From Hyphomicrobiales bacterium (GTDB lineage: Bacteria; Pseudomonadota; Alphaproteobacteria; Rhizobiales; Beijerinckiaceae): a stretch of 10,127 bases of DNA. Under the pieces are notes generated by a model. The model worked only from the letters and a program-made list of their open reading frames with translations. It was not told where the DNA came from and searched no databases. The first letter of the stretch is position 1. Each line of letters begins with the position of its first letter. The position numbers and the translations under genes are program-made. Location: positions 1 through 10,127 of the forward strand of contig JAQGKM010000472.1 in assembly GCA_028290125.1 (NCBI GenBank), in the 5' to 3' direction. Below, piece after piece: positions 1 to 6,170 of this stretch.

Positions 1-1234
1 CCGCAGAAATGATCGGACCGACCAGCGGATCGAGCTGGCCGAGATAACGCGGCGCGCTAAGATCGTAGAGCACGATGTCGGCCGACTTGCCGACTTCGAT
101 CGTCCCCACGGTGTCGAGCCCGAGCACTTTCGCGCCGCCCGCCGTCGCCCATTCGAGCGCGGTTTCCGCACTGAGGGCGCCTACGCCCTTGGCGGCGCGG
201 TGCACCGAGAAAGCCGTGTAGAGCGCCGAGATCATGTCGGCCGCCTCGTTCGCCGCTGCGCCGTCGACCGCGAGCGACACGGCGCCGCCGAGCTTCGACA
301 ACATGTCGGCGGGCGCGATGCCCGAGCCCAGCCGCGCATTGGCCTGCGGGCAATGCGCCATGCCGGAGCCGGTCTCGTAGAGCGCGCGCACTTCGCTCTC
401 GTCGCAAGTGACCAGATGCGCGAAGAAGACGTCGGGACCGAGCCATTCATGTTGCGCGACCCAGTGGACCGGCCGCATGCCGTATTTCGACATGGTGTAA
501 TCGTCGTAATCGGTCGATTCCGACAGATGCGAATGCAGCCGCAAGCCAAGACCGCGCGCCGCACGCGCAAGGTCGCGCAGTTCCTCCGGCTCCAGAGAAA
601 ACGTCGGCGTCGTCGGCGCGACGATGACGCGGCGCATCGAATCGGCTGAGGGATCGTGGTAGCGCTTGGCCGTCGCCGTGATGGCGTCGACCATCTCGCC
701 GAGCGTCTCGGTCGGCAGAGGCACCGAATTGTCCTCGTCGAAATTGCGGCCCTTGGTGGCGCCGCCACGGCAGAGCGCGAAGCGCACGCCGAATTTGTCC
801 GCCGTGTCGAAAAGAACTTCCGCCGGATCGAAGTCGTACGACTTCGCGAAGATGTAATGATGATCGGCGATCGTCGTCGCGCCCGACAGCGCGAGTTCCG
901 CCATCCCGATCGTGGCGGAGACGCGCAGCGCCTCCTCGTCGAGCTTGTCCCAATACGAATAGGGCACGAGCCGCAGCCATTTCGCGAGGCTCTCGTTGAG
1001 ACCAGCCGGCACCGCCTTCAGCACGCTCTGGAAGAGATGATGATGCGTGTTGATGAGGCCCGGCGTGACGACGCAGCCGCTGGCGTCGATGATCTTCTCA
1101 CCGGGCTTCGGCGTCAGCGCGCCGATCTCGGTGATCATGCCATCGACCACGCGGACGTCGCCCTGCGCGCGCGCGGCCTCGCCCTTCAGGCCGGTCAGGA
1201 TGCCCTTGGCGCCGGTGATGAGGAAGCTGGTCAT
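1..1234 (-). CDS. Amidohydrolase, 8-oxoguanine deaminase / ATZ-TRZ type (C-terminus beyond window)
   Basis: This is a cytoplasmic metal-dependent hydrolase that probably deaminates a purine-like or other N-heterocyclic compound and releases ammonia. The frame is open for 411 codons from the ATG at 1234 and runs off the left edge, so the C-terminal end is missing. Seen: the metal-binding strand with THHH (residues 63-66; H64 and H66 form the HxH pair), LHSHLSES (H236), FFAHLV (H273), AHCPQANARLGSG (293-305) and the aspartate of AVDGAAANE (D324). The pattern AHCP-x-x-N-x-RL-x-SGIAP followed by VDG is characteristic of the 8-oxoguanine deaminase branch of the amidohydrolase superfamily, which is close to the s-triazine hydrolases. 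Some positions differ from the usual forms of that branch (HSHLSES, VDGAAANE), so the substrate is open. Its ATG overlaps the permease stop by 4 bp (ATGA), making it the fourth gene of the transporter operon. Guanine deaminase or an AtzB-like hydrolase are alternatives. Confidence 0.9.
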   Translation of the reverse strand, partial: MTSFLITGAKGILTGLKGEAARAQGDVRVVDGMITEIGALTPKPGEKIIDASGCVVTPGLINTHHHLFQSVLKAVPAGLNESLAKWLRLVPYSYWDKLDEEALRVSATIGMAELALSGATTIADHHYIFAKSYDFDPAEVLFDTADKFGVRFALCRGGATKGRNFDEDNSVPLPTETLGEMVDAITATAKRYHDPSADSMRRVIVAPTTPTFSLEPEELRDLARAARGLGLRLHSHLSESTDYDDYTMSKYGMRPVHWVAQHEWLGPDVFFAHLVTCDESEVRALYETGSGMAHCPQANARLGSGIAPADMLSKLGGAVSLAVDGAAANEAADMISALYTAFSVHRAAKGVGALSAETALEWATAGGAKVLGLDTVGTIEVGKSADIVLYDLSAPRYLGQLDPLVGPIISA

Positions 1235-2064
1235 TTCGGCAGGCTCCACGGGAAGAAAATTTTCTGCGTCAGCGCGACCAGCTGGAAGAGGCCGAGCGAC
1301 ATGACCATCAGGATCGCCAGACCCGCCCAGGCCTCCGGCAGCTTGAACAGCGATGTCGAGAACTGGATGTAATAGCCGATGCCCTTTTCCGCGGCGACGA
1401 ACTCGGCCACCACGGCGCCGATGACCGACAGCGTGATCGAGATTTTCAGCGCCGAGAAAATGTAGGGAATGGCGTAGGGAATGCGGATTTGCGTGAACTC
1501 GCGATGGATCGGCGCGCGCAGCGAGCGCGACAGTTCGACGAGTTCGGGCGGCGTCGCCATCAGGCCCGTCGTGGTCGAGACCACCAAGGGGAAGAAGGCG
1601 ATCAGGCAGGTGATCACGACGCGCGGCGCATCTTCTGCGCCGAGCACCACGATGATGATCGGCGCGATGGCGACGACCGGCGTTGACTGGATGACGACGA
1701 GCAGCGGATAGAGACACGCCGACAGCGTCTCGGATTTCGTGAGCCCGATGGCGATCGGCAGCGCGATCGCAATCGAGATCGCATAGCCCATCAGCGCGAC
1801 GCGCAGGGTCGCCCACACATGCTCGACCCAGCGGCCGAACGGAATGGAGTCGAAGCCGCTCGCGATGCGGCTCGGCGCCGGCAGCACGTAGGACGGAATG
1901 TGGAAGACGCGCGCGGCGAGCTCCCACACCACGAGAATGGCGAGGAAGGTGAGAGCCGGCAGAAGCACGAGCCGGACCCTGCCCGGCGGCAGCCGCTTCA
2001 GCAAGGCGCGCACCTTAGGCCGCGCGCTTGAGAAGGAGGCTGCGAAGCTGTCCAGAGAAGTCAT
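1231..2064 (-). CDS. ABC transporter permease, SsuC/TauC (nitrate/sulfonate/taurine) family
   Basis: This is the inner-membrane channel subunit of the importer encoded with the neighbouring ATPase and binding protein. The 277-residue protein has a basic N-terminus followed by about six hydrophobic helices (first at about 31-50, last at about 246-264). It carries the cytoplasmic EAA-type coupling loop at about 174-207 (ELVELSRSLRAP ... IRIPYAIPYIFSALKI), which docks on the ATPase. This is the BPD_transp_1 fold of the SsuC family. The chosen ATG (2064) has AAGG a few bases upstream and overlaps the end of the ATPase gene by 50 bp. An in-frame GTG at 2013, directly after the ATPase stop, is an alternative start that would remove 17 residues with no predicted membrane segment. 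The stop overlaps the amidohydrolase ATG, so the two are probably translationally coupled. Confidence 0.93.
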   Translation of the reverse strand: MTSLDSFAASFSSARPKVRALLKRLPPGRVRLVLLPALTFLAILVVWELAARVFHIPSYVLPAPSRIASGFDSIPFGRWVEHVWATLRVALMGYAISIAIALPIAIGLTKSETLSACLYPLLVVIQSTPVVAIAPIIIVVLGAEDAPRVVITCLIAFFPLVVSTTTGLMATPPELVELSRSLRAPIHREFTQIRIPYAIPYIFSALKISITLSVIGAVVAEFVAAEKGIGYYIQFSTSLFKLPEAWAGLAILMVMSLGLFQLVALTQKIFFPWSLPK

Positions 2065-2791
2065 GCATCACCTTGGAGCTGGTCGTTTCAATGCTGCGCG
2101 GACGTTCGATCGGCACTTCGAGATCGCAGAGCACCGAGCCGGGGCGTCCTGTCATCACCAGCACGCGGTCGGCCAGTAGCACCGCCTCGTTGATGGAATG
2201 CGTGATGAACAGCACGGTTTTCGGAGAGGCCTGCCAGATGCGCAGAAGTTCGAACCCCATCTCCTCGCGCGTCAAAGCGTCGAGCGCCGAGAAAGGCTCG
2301 TCCATCAGCAGGATGTCGGGGTTGAGCAGAAGCGCGCGGGCGATGCCGACGCGTTGCTGCATGCCGCCCGACAGCTCAGCCGGCATGCGTTTTTCGAAAC
2401 CCTCGAGCCCGACCATCTTGAGCATCTCGCGCGCCGAGGCGCGATGCTCCTGATTGACCCGGCCGGTCTTGTGCTTGATCGGGAACACGACGTTGTCCTC
2501 GACGCTCGCCCACGGCAGCAACGTCGGCTTCTGGAAGACGATGCCGATGTCGTCGCGCGGTTCGGTGACGGGCAGTCCGAACACGTCGACCTGCCCCGAG
2601 GTCGGCGCCAGAAGCCCCGCAATGCAGCGGAGCAAGGTGGATTTGCCGCAGCCCGAGGGCCCCAGCACCGCCACGAACTCGTGCCGCTTCACTGCGAAAT
2701 TGACATCGCGCAGAGCTTCGACGGACCCGGAGTCGGTTTTGAAGACCTGCCCGAGTTCCTTGAAGACGATCGCGTCTGGCGCCTCTCTCAT
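2015..2791 (-). CDS. ABC transporter ATP-binding protein, SsuB/TauB family
   Basis: This is the cytoplasmic nucleotide-binding subunit that powers the importer. The 258-residue protein has every hallmark: Walker A GPSGCGKST (44-52), a Q-loop glutamine (Q87 in VFQKPTLLPW), the ABC signature LSGGMQQR (140-147), Walker B with catalytic glutamate ILLMDEPFSALD (160-171) and the switch histidine in FITHS (H198). FQKPTLLPW and the early divergence after about residue 215 are typical of the nitrate/sulfonate/taurine ATPase group, which usually pairs with NMT1-type binding proteins. The ATG lies 1 bp after the binding-protein stop codon, so translation probably continues from the upstream gene. It is complete, with no missing motif. 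Confidence 0.95.
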   Translation of the reverse strand: MREAPDAIVFKELGQVFKTDSGSVEALRDVNFAVKRHEFVAVLGPSGCGKSTLLRCIAGLLAPTSGQVDVFGLPVTEPRDDIGIVFQKPTLLPWASVEDNVVFPIKHKTGRVNQEHRASAREMLKMVGLEGFEKRMPAELSGGMQQRVGIARALLLNPDILLMDEPFSALDALTREEMGFELLRIWQASPKTVLFITHSINEAVLLADRVLVMTGRPGSVLCDLEVPIERPRSIETTSSKVMHDFSGQLRSLLLKRAA

Positions 2792-2792
2792 G

Positions 2793-3803
2793 TTACTTCA
2801 CCGGCACGAAGCGGCGATCCACGACGCTCTCGGGATCGAGCGAGGCGGGATCGATCTTGAGCGACTGCGCCGTGCGCTTCCAGGATTCCGCAAGGCGGCC
2901 CTTTTCGAACACGCCCAGTCCGTCCTTTGCGCTGACTTCGTTCACTGCGAGCAGCATGGCGTCGTTGATCGAGCCTTCGACGTCCTCGGCCTTCAGCTCC
3001 GGCACGACCGAGCGCACGGCTTCCACCGAATCCTTCCGGTTGGCGTTGGCGTATTCGATCGACTTCTTGAACGCCGCGATGAAGCGCTTGGCGACGTCGG
3101 GGCGCTCTGCAAGAAACTTCTCCGACGCGACGAGCGTCGCCGAATACATGTCGAGGCCGGCCGCTTCCCACGGCAGCACGACGATGTCCTTGCCGGCGGC
3201 CTTCGCCTGGTTGGTGTAGCGCGTCACATCGGTCATCCACGCGATGATGACGTCGCTGTTGCCGGTCATCAGCATCGGACCGAGCGCGCCGGGATCGGCC
3301 TTGGTGAGCTTGATGTCGGCTTCGGTCAGGCCGATGTCGTTCAGCATCAGCGGCAGGAACACGTTCGACGAGGTGAACGGCGACGTCGCGACGCGCTTGC
3401 CCTTCACGTCCTTGATCGCCGTCATGCCGCTGCCCTTCACGGTGAAGAAGGCGTGCGGTCCCTTGTTGAAGATCGACATGACGGCGACGACCGGCACCTT
3501 CTCCTTGGCGCGCGCGGCGAGCAGAGCTTCGATGCCGGCGGAGCCGATGTCGGACGAGCCCGTGGCGATGCGCGTGATGGCTTCGGTCGAGCCGCGGCCC
3601 GACGCGATGCTGACGTCAAGGCCGGCGTCCTTGCAGAAGCCCTTTGCGACGCAGACGTAAATCGGCGCCTTGTCGCCGCCCGGCAGCCAGTCAAGCTGGT
3701 AAATGACCTTGTCGGCAGCGAGCGCCGGCGTCAGCGCGCTTGCCGCGAGAAGACCCACGGCCGCGCCGCGCAGGGAGCGGAAAAATGATGATGCATTGGA
3801 CAT
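2793..3803 (-). CDS. ABC transporter substrate-binding protein, NMT1/SsuA-like, periplasmic
   Basis: This periplasmic receptor delivers the substrate to the permease. With the ATG at 3803 the protein has 336 residues and a clean Sec signal peptide: basic start, hydrophobic core at about 12-24, and cleavage expected after TPALA at residue 29. The mature part opens with KVIYQLDWLPGGDKAPIYV, the start of the NMT1/THI5-like type 2 periplasmic fold. GSSDIGSAGIEALLAARA and the GK-RVATSPFTSSN loop follow at the usual places for ligand contact. An in-frame extension to 3917 is open, but it would bury the signal peptide and ignore the GAGGAG ribosome site at 3814-3819. Families with this fold bind thiamine precursors, sulfonates, aromatic acids or nucleobase-like compounds. 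The adjoining deaminase suggests a nitrogen heterocycle (inference). It is the first gene of the four-gene operon. Confidence 0.93.
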   Translation of the reverse strand: MSNASSFFRSLRGAAVGLLAASALTPALAADKVIYQLDWLPGGDKAPIYVCVAKGFCKDAGLDVSIASGRGSTEAITRIATGSSDIGSAGIEALLAARAKEKVPVVAVMSIFNKGPHAFFTVKGSGMTAIKDVKGKRVATSPFTSSNVFLPLMLNDIGLTEADIKLTKADPGALGPMLMTGNSDVIIAWMTDVTRYTNQAKAAGKDIVVLPWEAAGLDMYSATLVASEKFLAERPDVAKRFIAAFKKSIEYANANRKDSVEAVRSVVPELKAEDVEGSINDAMLLAVNEVSAKDGLGVFEKGRLAESWKRTAQSLKIDPASLDPESVVDRRFVPVK

Positions 3804-3813
3804 GACGTGAAAA

Positions 3814-3819
3814 CTCCTC
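3814..3819 (-). promoter_or_regulatory. Ribosome binding site of the binding-protein gene
   Basis: GAGGAG on the minus strand, 10 nt before the ATG at 3803. It decides the start in favour of the 336-residue form with a signal peptide over the longer in-frame reading frame beginning at 3917. Confidence 0.75.
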
Positions 3820-3841
3820 GGCGCAACGCAAGGCGAAGCGA

Positions 3842-3868
3842 CGGCCGTGCGCAGGAGACGCACGGCCG
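3842..3868 (-). promoter_or_regulatory. Perfect 10-bp hairpin in the leader of the transporter operon
   Basis: CGGCCGTGCG (3842-3851) pairs perfectly with CGCACGGCCG (3859-3868) around a 7-nt loop. It lies about 40 nt upstream of the binding-protein start, within the roughly 180-nt leader expected from the sigma-54-like promoter. No U-tract follows on the minus strand, so it is not a standard intrinsic terminator. It could stabilise the 5' end, expose or shield the ribosome site, or bind a protein. The palindrome is seen directly; the function is unknown. Confidence 0.45.
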
Positions 3869-3994
3869 AATGGGGGCTGATGTTGGTTAGAAGGCGTAGC
3901 GAAGCGGACACGAACACGCTCCCTTGAAGGACCGGTTGGGACGAGCAATGCCCCGGGTCGAACCCCTGGCCGCTTCTACTCGCGGATTTTAGGA

Positions 3995-4011
3995 AGCAAT
4001 GGGCGTGCCAA
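3995..4011 (-). promoter_or_regulatory. Sigma-54 (RpoN) -24/-12 promoter of the transporter–amidohydrolase operon
   Basis: On the minus strand the sequence TTGGCACGCCCATTGCT matches the published sigma-54 consensus (YTGGCACG-N4-TTGCW) at every specified position. The GG (4009/4008) and GC (3997/3996) are 12 bp apart as required. Transcription would start near 3984, giving a leader of about 180 nt. Sigma-54 promoters need an activator bound upstream. I see only a possible NtrC half-site (TGCACC, plus strand 4140-4145) and no full NtrC box. Nitrogen control is consistent with a transporter plus deaminase operon but is inferred. Confidence 0.7.
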
Positions 4012-4040
4012 TCGCCGGGCGGAGGCTCAACAAGGCATCA

Positions 4041-4130
4041 TCATTGCGAGGAGCGTAGCGACGAAGCAATCCATCTGACGGCTGCCACCCGAAGATGGAT
4101 TGCCGCGTCGCCTGCGGCTCCTCGCAATGA
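4041..4130. repeat. Palindromic interspersed repeat (REP/MITE-like), subtype A
   Basis: This is a 90-bp imperfect palindrome. The outer arms TCATTGCGAGGAGC (4041-4054) and GCTCCTCGCAATGA (4117-4130) are perfect inverted copies. The inner arms GCAATCCATC (4066-4075) and GATGGATTGC (4094-4103) also pair, leaving a loop of about 18 nt. It is the repeat family whose spurious translation reads like 'CEEPQATRQS' or 'RYAPRNDD' and which occurs in many copies in Rhizobiales genomes. It sits between the PHB depolymerase stop and the sigma-54-like promoter of the next operon, so it could end depolymerase transcription. It is shorter than the two copies at 6631-6920 and has a different interior. Confidence 0.8.
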
Positions 4131-4178
4131 CGAGGCAAATGCACCGCCCACAAATCAGGCGCCCCGCCCGCAAAACAT

Positions 4179-5393
4179 TCAGATGCTCGAAATGATGTGG
4201 TTGCGGACGACCGGGTAGATCTGTCCGTCCCATTTGCGGCCGTTGAAGACGCCGTAATGGCCGACACCGGGCTGCATGTGGTGCGATTTCATGTAGGGGC
4301 GCAGGCCCGAGCAGAGATCCTGCGCGACGAGCGTCTGCCCGACGGCGCAGATATCGTCCTTCTCGCCTTCGACCGTCAGCAGGAAGGTCTTGCGGATCGC
4401 CGCCGGGTCGACCCTCTCGCCCTTGAACATCATCTCGCCCTGCGGAAGCTTGGCGGACTGGAAGACGTCCCGGATGGTGTCGAGGTAGAAGTCGGCCGGC
4501 AGGTCCATGATGGCGAAATATTCTTCGTAGAAGGTGCGGATCGCGTCGGCCTTCTCGTTCTCGCCCTTCACGCGGTGGTCGAACAGGTCGCGAAACGATT
4601 TGGCGTGGCGCTGCGCGTTCATGCTCATGAAGGCTGCGAGCTGGATGAAGCCCGGATAGACGCGCCGCCCTGCCCCGCGCTGGCCCGGCGGCACGGTGGC
4701 GATCATCTTGCTCTCGAACCACTCGAACGGCTTGTCGTTGGCGAGATCGTTGACCTTGGTGGGCGACACGCGCACGTCGATCGGCCCGGCCATCAGCGTC
4801 AGACTTGCGGGCTGGTCGGGATCCTTGCGCGCCGCCAGGATCGCCGTTGCGGCGAGCGCCGACACCGTCGGCTGGCAGACCGCGACGAGATGTGACTGCG
4901 GCCCAAGCGCATGCAGAAAGTCGATAATGTATTGCGTGAAGTCCTCGAGGCAGAATACGCCGGCCTCCAGCGGAATGTCGCGCGCGTTCTTCCAGTCGGA
5001 GACATAGACGTCGAAGTCGCGCAGCATGGTGATGATCGTGCCGCGCAGCAGCGTCGCGAAATGCCCCGACATCGGCGCGATGATCAGCACCTTCGGCTCG
5101 GCCTTCGCCCCCACTTTGCGGAAACGCGTGAGCGAGCCGAACGGCAGGTCGAGCACGACTTCTTCATGCACGGGCGTTTCGACACCATTGATGGCGACAT
5201 GGCGAATGTCGAAATCGGGCCGCACATGCGTGAAGCCCGCCAGCGCCGTGACTTCGTAATAGGCCGCCATGGTGCGCAACGGCGAGGCGAAGTCGCCCAT
5301 CTTCCAGTCGCCCAGAACCCGCCGCATCTCGGTGGCGAGATCGCGGAGCGGATCGTGTACGTCCGCGAACGCCTGATACGTTGAGTAAATCAT
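4179..5393 (-). CDS. phaZ: Intracellular polyhydroxyalkanoate (PHB) depolymerase
   Basis: This cytoplasmic enzyme breaks down stored poly(3-hydroxybutyrate) granules. The 404-residue alpha/beta-hydrolase (from the ATG at 5393) begins MIYSTYQAFADVHDPLR, typical of the PhaZ family. The nucleophile is a cysteine in a lipase-like box, AVCQPT (C173), as in the Ralstonia type i-PhaZ. The other triad members are an aspartate in GEKDDICAVGQT (D346 or D347) and the histidine of GVGHYGVFNGRKW (H379). The oxyanion region is IIAPMSGHFATLLRG, and FVYVSDW-like and FYLDTIRDVFQ segments follow at the family positions. Length is normal. A GTG at 5399, 9 nt after GGAGAG (plus strand 5409-5414), is a competing start adding two residues. 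The gene is transcribed alone, divergent from the GST-like gene, from a sigma-54-like element at 5429-5444. A palindromic repeat follows its stop. Confidence 0.95.
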   Translation of the reverse strand: MIYSTYQAFADVHDPLRDLATEMRRVLGDWKMGDFASPLRTMAAYYEVTALAGFTHVRPDFDIRHVAINGVETPVHEEVVLDLPFGSLTRFRKVGAKAEPKVLIIAPMSGHFATLLRGTIITMLRDFDVYVSDWKNARDIPLEAGVFCLEDFTQYIIDFLHALGPQSHLVAVCQPTVSALAATAILAARKDPDQPASLTLMAGPIDVRVSPTKVNDLANDKPFEWFESKMIATVPPGQRGAGRRVYPGFIQLAAFMSMNAQRHAKSFRDLFDHRVKGENEKADAIRTFYEEYFAIMDLPADFYLDTIRDVFQSAKLPQGEMMFKGERVDPAAIRKTFLLTVEGEKDDICAVGQTLVAQDLCSGLRPYMKSHHMQPGVGHYGVFNGRKWDGQIYPVVRNHIISSI

Positions 5394-5428
5394 TCCCACC
5401 GGCCAAATCTCTCCGTCGGAGGATATAA

Positions 5429-5444
5429 AGCAACGCCTGTGCCA
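5429..5444 (-). promoter_or_regulatory. Candidate sigma-54 promoter of phaZ
   Basis: The minus strand reads TGGCACAGGCGTTGCT. Against TGGCACG-N4-TTGCW it differs only at the seventh base (A for G). GG (5443/5442) and GC (5431/5430) are 12 bp apart. The predicted start near 5418 leaves a short leader that still contains the GGAGAG ribosome site. The element forms one half of the dyad centred on 5445. Confidence 0.55.
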
Positions 5445-5461
5445 CTGGCATGACGGTTGCT
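5445..5461 (+). promoter_or_regulatory. Candidate sigma-54 promoter of the GST–cupin pair
   Basis: CTGGCATGACGGTTGCT differs from YTGGCACG-N4-TTGCW only at one base (T for C in the sixth TGGCAC position). GG (5447/5448) and GC (5459/5460) are 12 bp apart. The expected start near 5472 lies 26 nt upstream of the ATG at 5498, which fits that start and excludes the upstream in-frame ATG at 5450. Confidence 0.55.
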
Positions 5462-5497
5462 AATACAAAGCCGAACATCCAACCAGCAGGCCCGATA

Positions 5498-6151
5498 ATG
5501 GCGACCGCGACCCTGTCCCTCAGCAGCAAGAACTATTCCTCATGGTCATTCAGGGCCTGGCTGATGGCCCGCATGTCCGGAATCAAGTTCGCGGAGGTCA
5601 TTGTTCCGCCGGAAGATACGGCTGCGCGCGCGGAAATCCTCCTGCTTTCGCCGTCGATCCTGGTGCCCTGCCTCACCTACGACGGCATTCGTGTCTGGGA
5701 CACGCTGGCGATCGGCGAGTTTCTCAACGAGGTCGCTCCTAAAAAAGGCCTGTTGCCCAAGGACAAGGCACGCCGCGCGCATTGCCGGTCAATCTGCGGC
5801 GAGATGCACTCCGGCTTCGTGTCGCTGCGCTCGGCGCTGCCGATGAACCTCAAGGCGCATTTCAAGGATTTCAAGATCTGGTCGAAGGCGCAGTCGGATA
5901 TCGAGCGCATCACGTCGATCTGGCGCGAGTGCCTCGGGGCCTATGAAGGGCCGTGGCTGTTCGGCGAATTCTCCATCGCCGACGCCATGTACGCGCCCGT
6001 CGCCACGCGCTTCCAGACCTACGACGTGAAGCTCGATCCGGTTTGCGCGGCCTATGCGAAGCGTCTGCTGGAACATCCGTTCGTGATGGAGTGGATCGAG
6101 TCCGCCAAGCTCGAGAAGGAAGAAATCGAGGAACTCGAAGTCGAATTCTGA
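5498..6151 (+). CDS. Glutathione S-transferase family protein
   Basis: This is a soluble GST-fold protein, likely cytoplasmic. Its reaction and acceptor substrate are unknown. The 217-residue protein from the ATG at 5498 starts with a thioredoxin-like domain: KNYSSWSFRAWL (11-22), where S14 or S15 could activate glutathione, then the cis-proline in LVPCL (P57) and VWDTLAIGEFL (67-76), which takes the place of the usual glutathione-binding ES-A-I-EYL segment. The all-helical C-terminal domain contains the conserved FSIADAMYAPV (158-168). The C-terminus is unusually acidic (EKEEIEELEVEF). A longer frame from 5450 is open, but its ATG falls inside the predicted promoter. It is followed 19 bp later by the cupin gene, and the two probably form an operon. 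The replacement of ES by DT in the glutathione site may mean altered ligand binding. Confidence 0.88.
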   Translation: MATATLSLSSKNYSSWSFRAWLMARMSGIKFAEVIVPPEDTAARAEILLLSPSILVPCLTYDGIRVWDTLAIGEFLNEVAPKKGLLPKDKARRAHCRSICGEMHSGFVSLRSALPMNLKAHFKDFKIWSKAQSDIERITSIWRECLGAYEGPWLFGEFSIADAMYAPVATRFQTYDVKLDPVCAAYAKRLLEHPFVMEWIESAKLEKEEIEELEVEF

Positions 6152-6170
6152 AACCAGAAGGGGATGCGAC

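Larger units (their letters stand above)
5429..5461. promoter_or_regulatory. 33-bp dyad in the phaZ/GST divergent spacer
   Basis: Outer arms AGCAAC (5429-5434) and GTTGCT (5456-5461) and inner arms TGCCA (5440-5444) and TGGCA (5446-5450) are perfectly symmetrical about a single central C at 5445. The 5-bp spacers between the arms are not symmetrical. Each half is a sigma-54-like promoter reading outward. The dyad could equally be the operator of a dimeric regulator; PHB regulators of the PhaR family are known to bind TGC-rich DNA. The symmetry is seen directly; the binding factor is inferred. Confidence 0.6.

Noticed and set aside
447..980. Other long reading frames across 57-1372 on both strands
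   Set aside because: They are GC-rich shadows of the amidohydrolase frame, which alone carries the full set of metal-binding motifs; their Arg-rich translations match no family.
3804..3917. N-terminal extension of the binding protein to 3917
   Set aside because: It would bury a clear Sec signal peptide, and a good ribosome site precedes the ATG at 3803.
3950..3975. tRNA T-arm-like string GGGTTCGACCC on the minus strand
   Set aside because: The flanking bases do not form a 5-bp T-stem of correct geometry, and no acceptor, D or anticodon arm can be found around it.
4140..4145. NtrC binding site
   Set aside because: Only the half-site TGCACC is present; no properly spaced GGTGCA partner was found.
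5450..5497. Longer N-terminus of the GST-like protein from the ATG at 5450
   Set aside because: The ATG lies inside the predicted sigma-54 element, and the family start pattern (K-NYSSWS) is close to the ATG at 5498.
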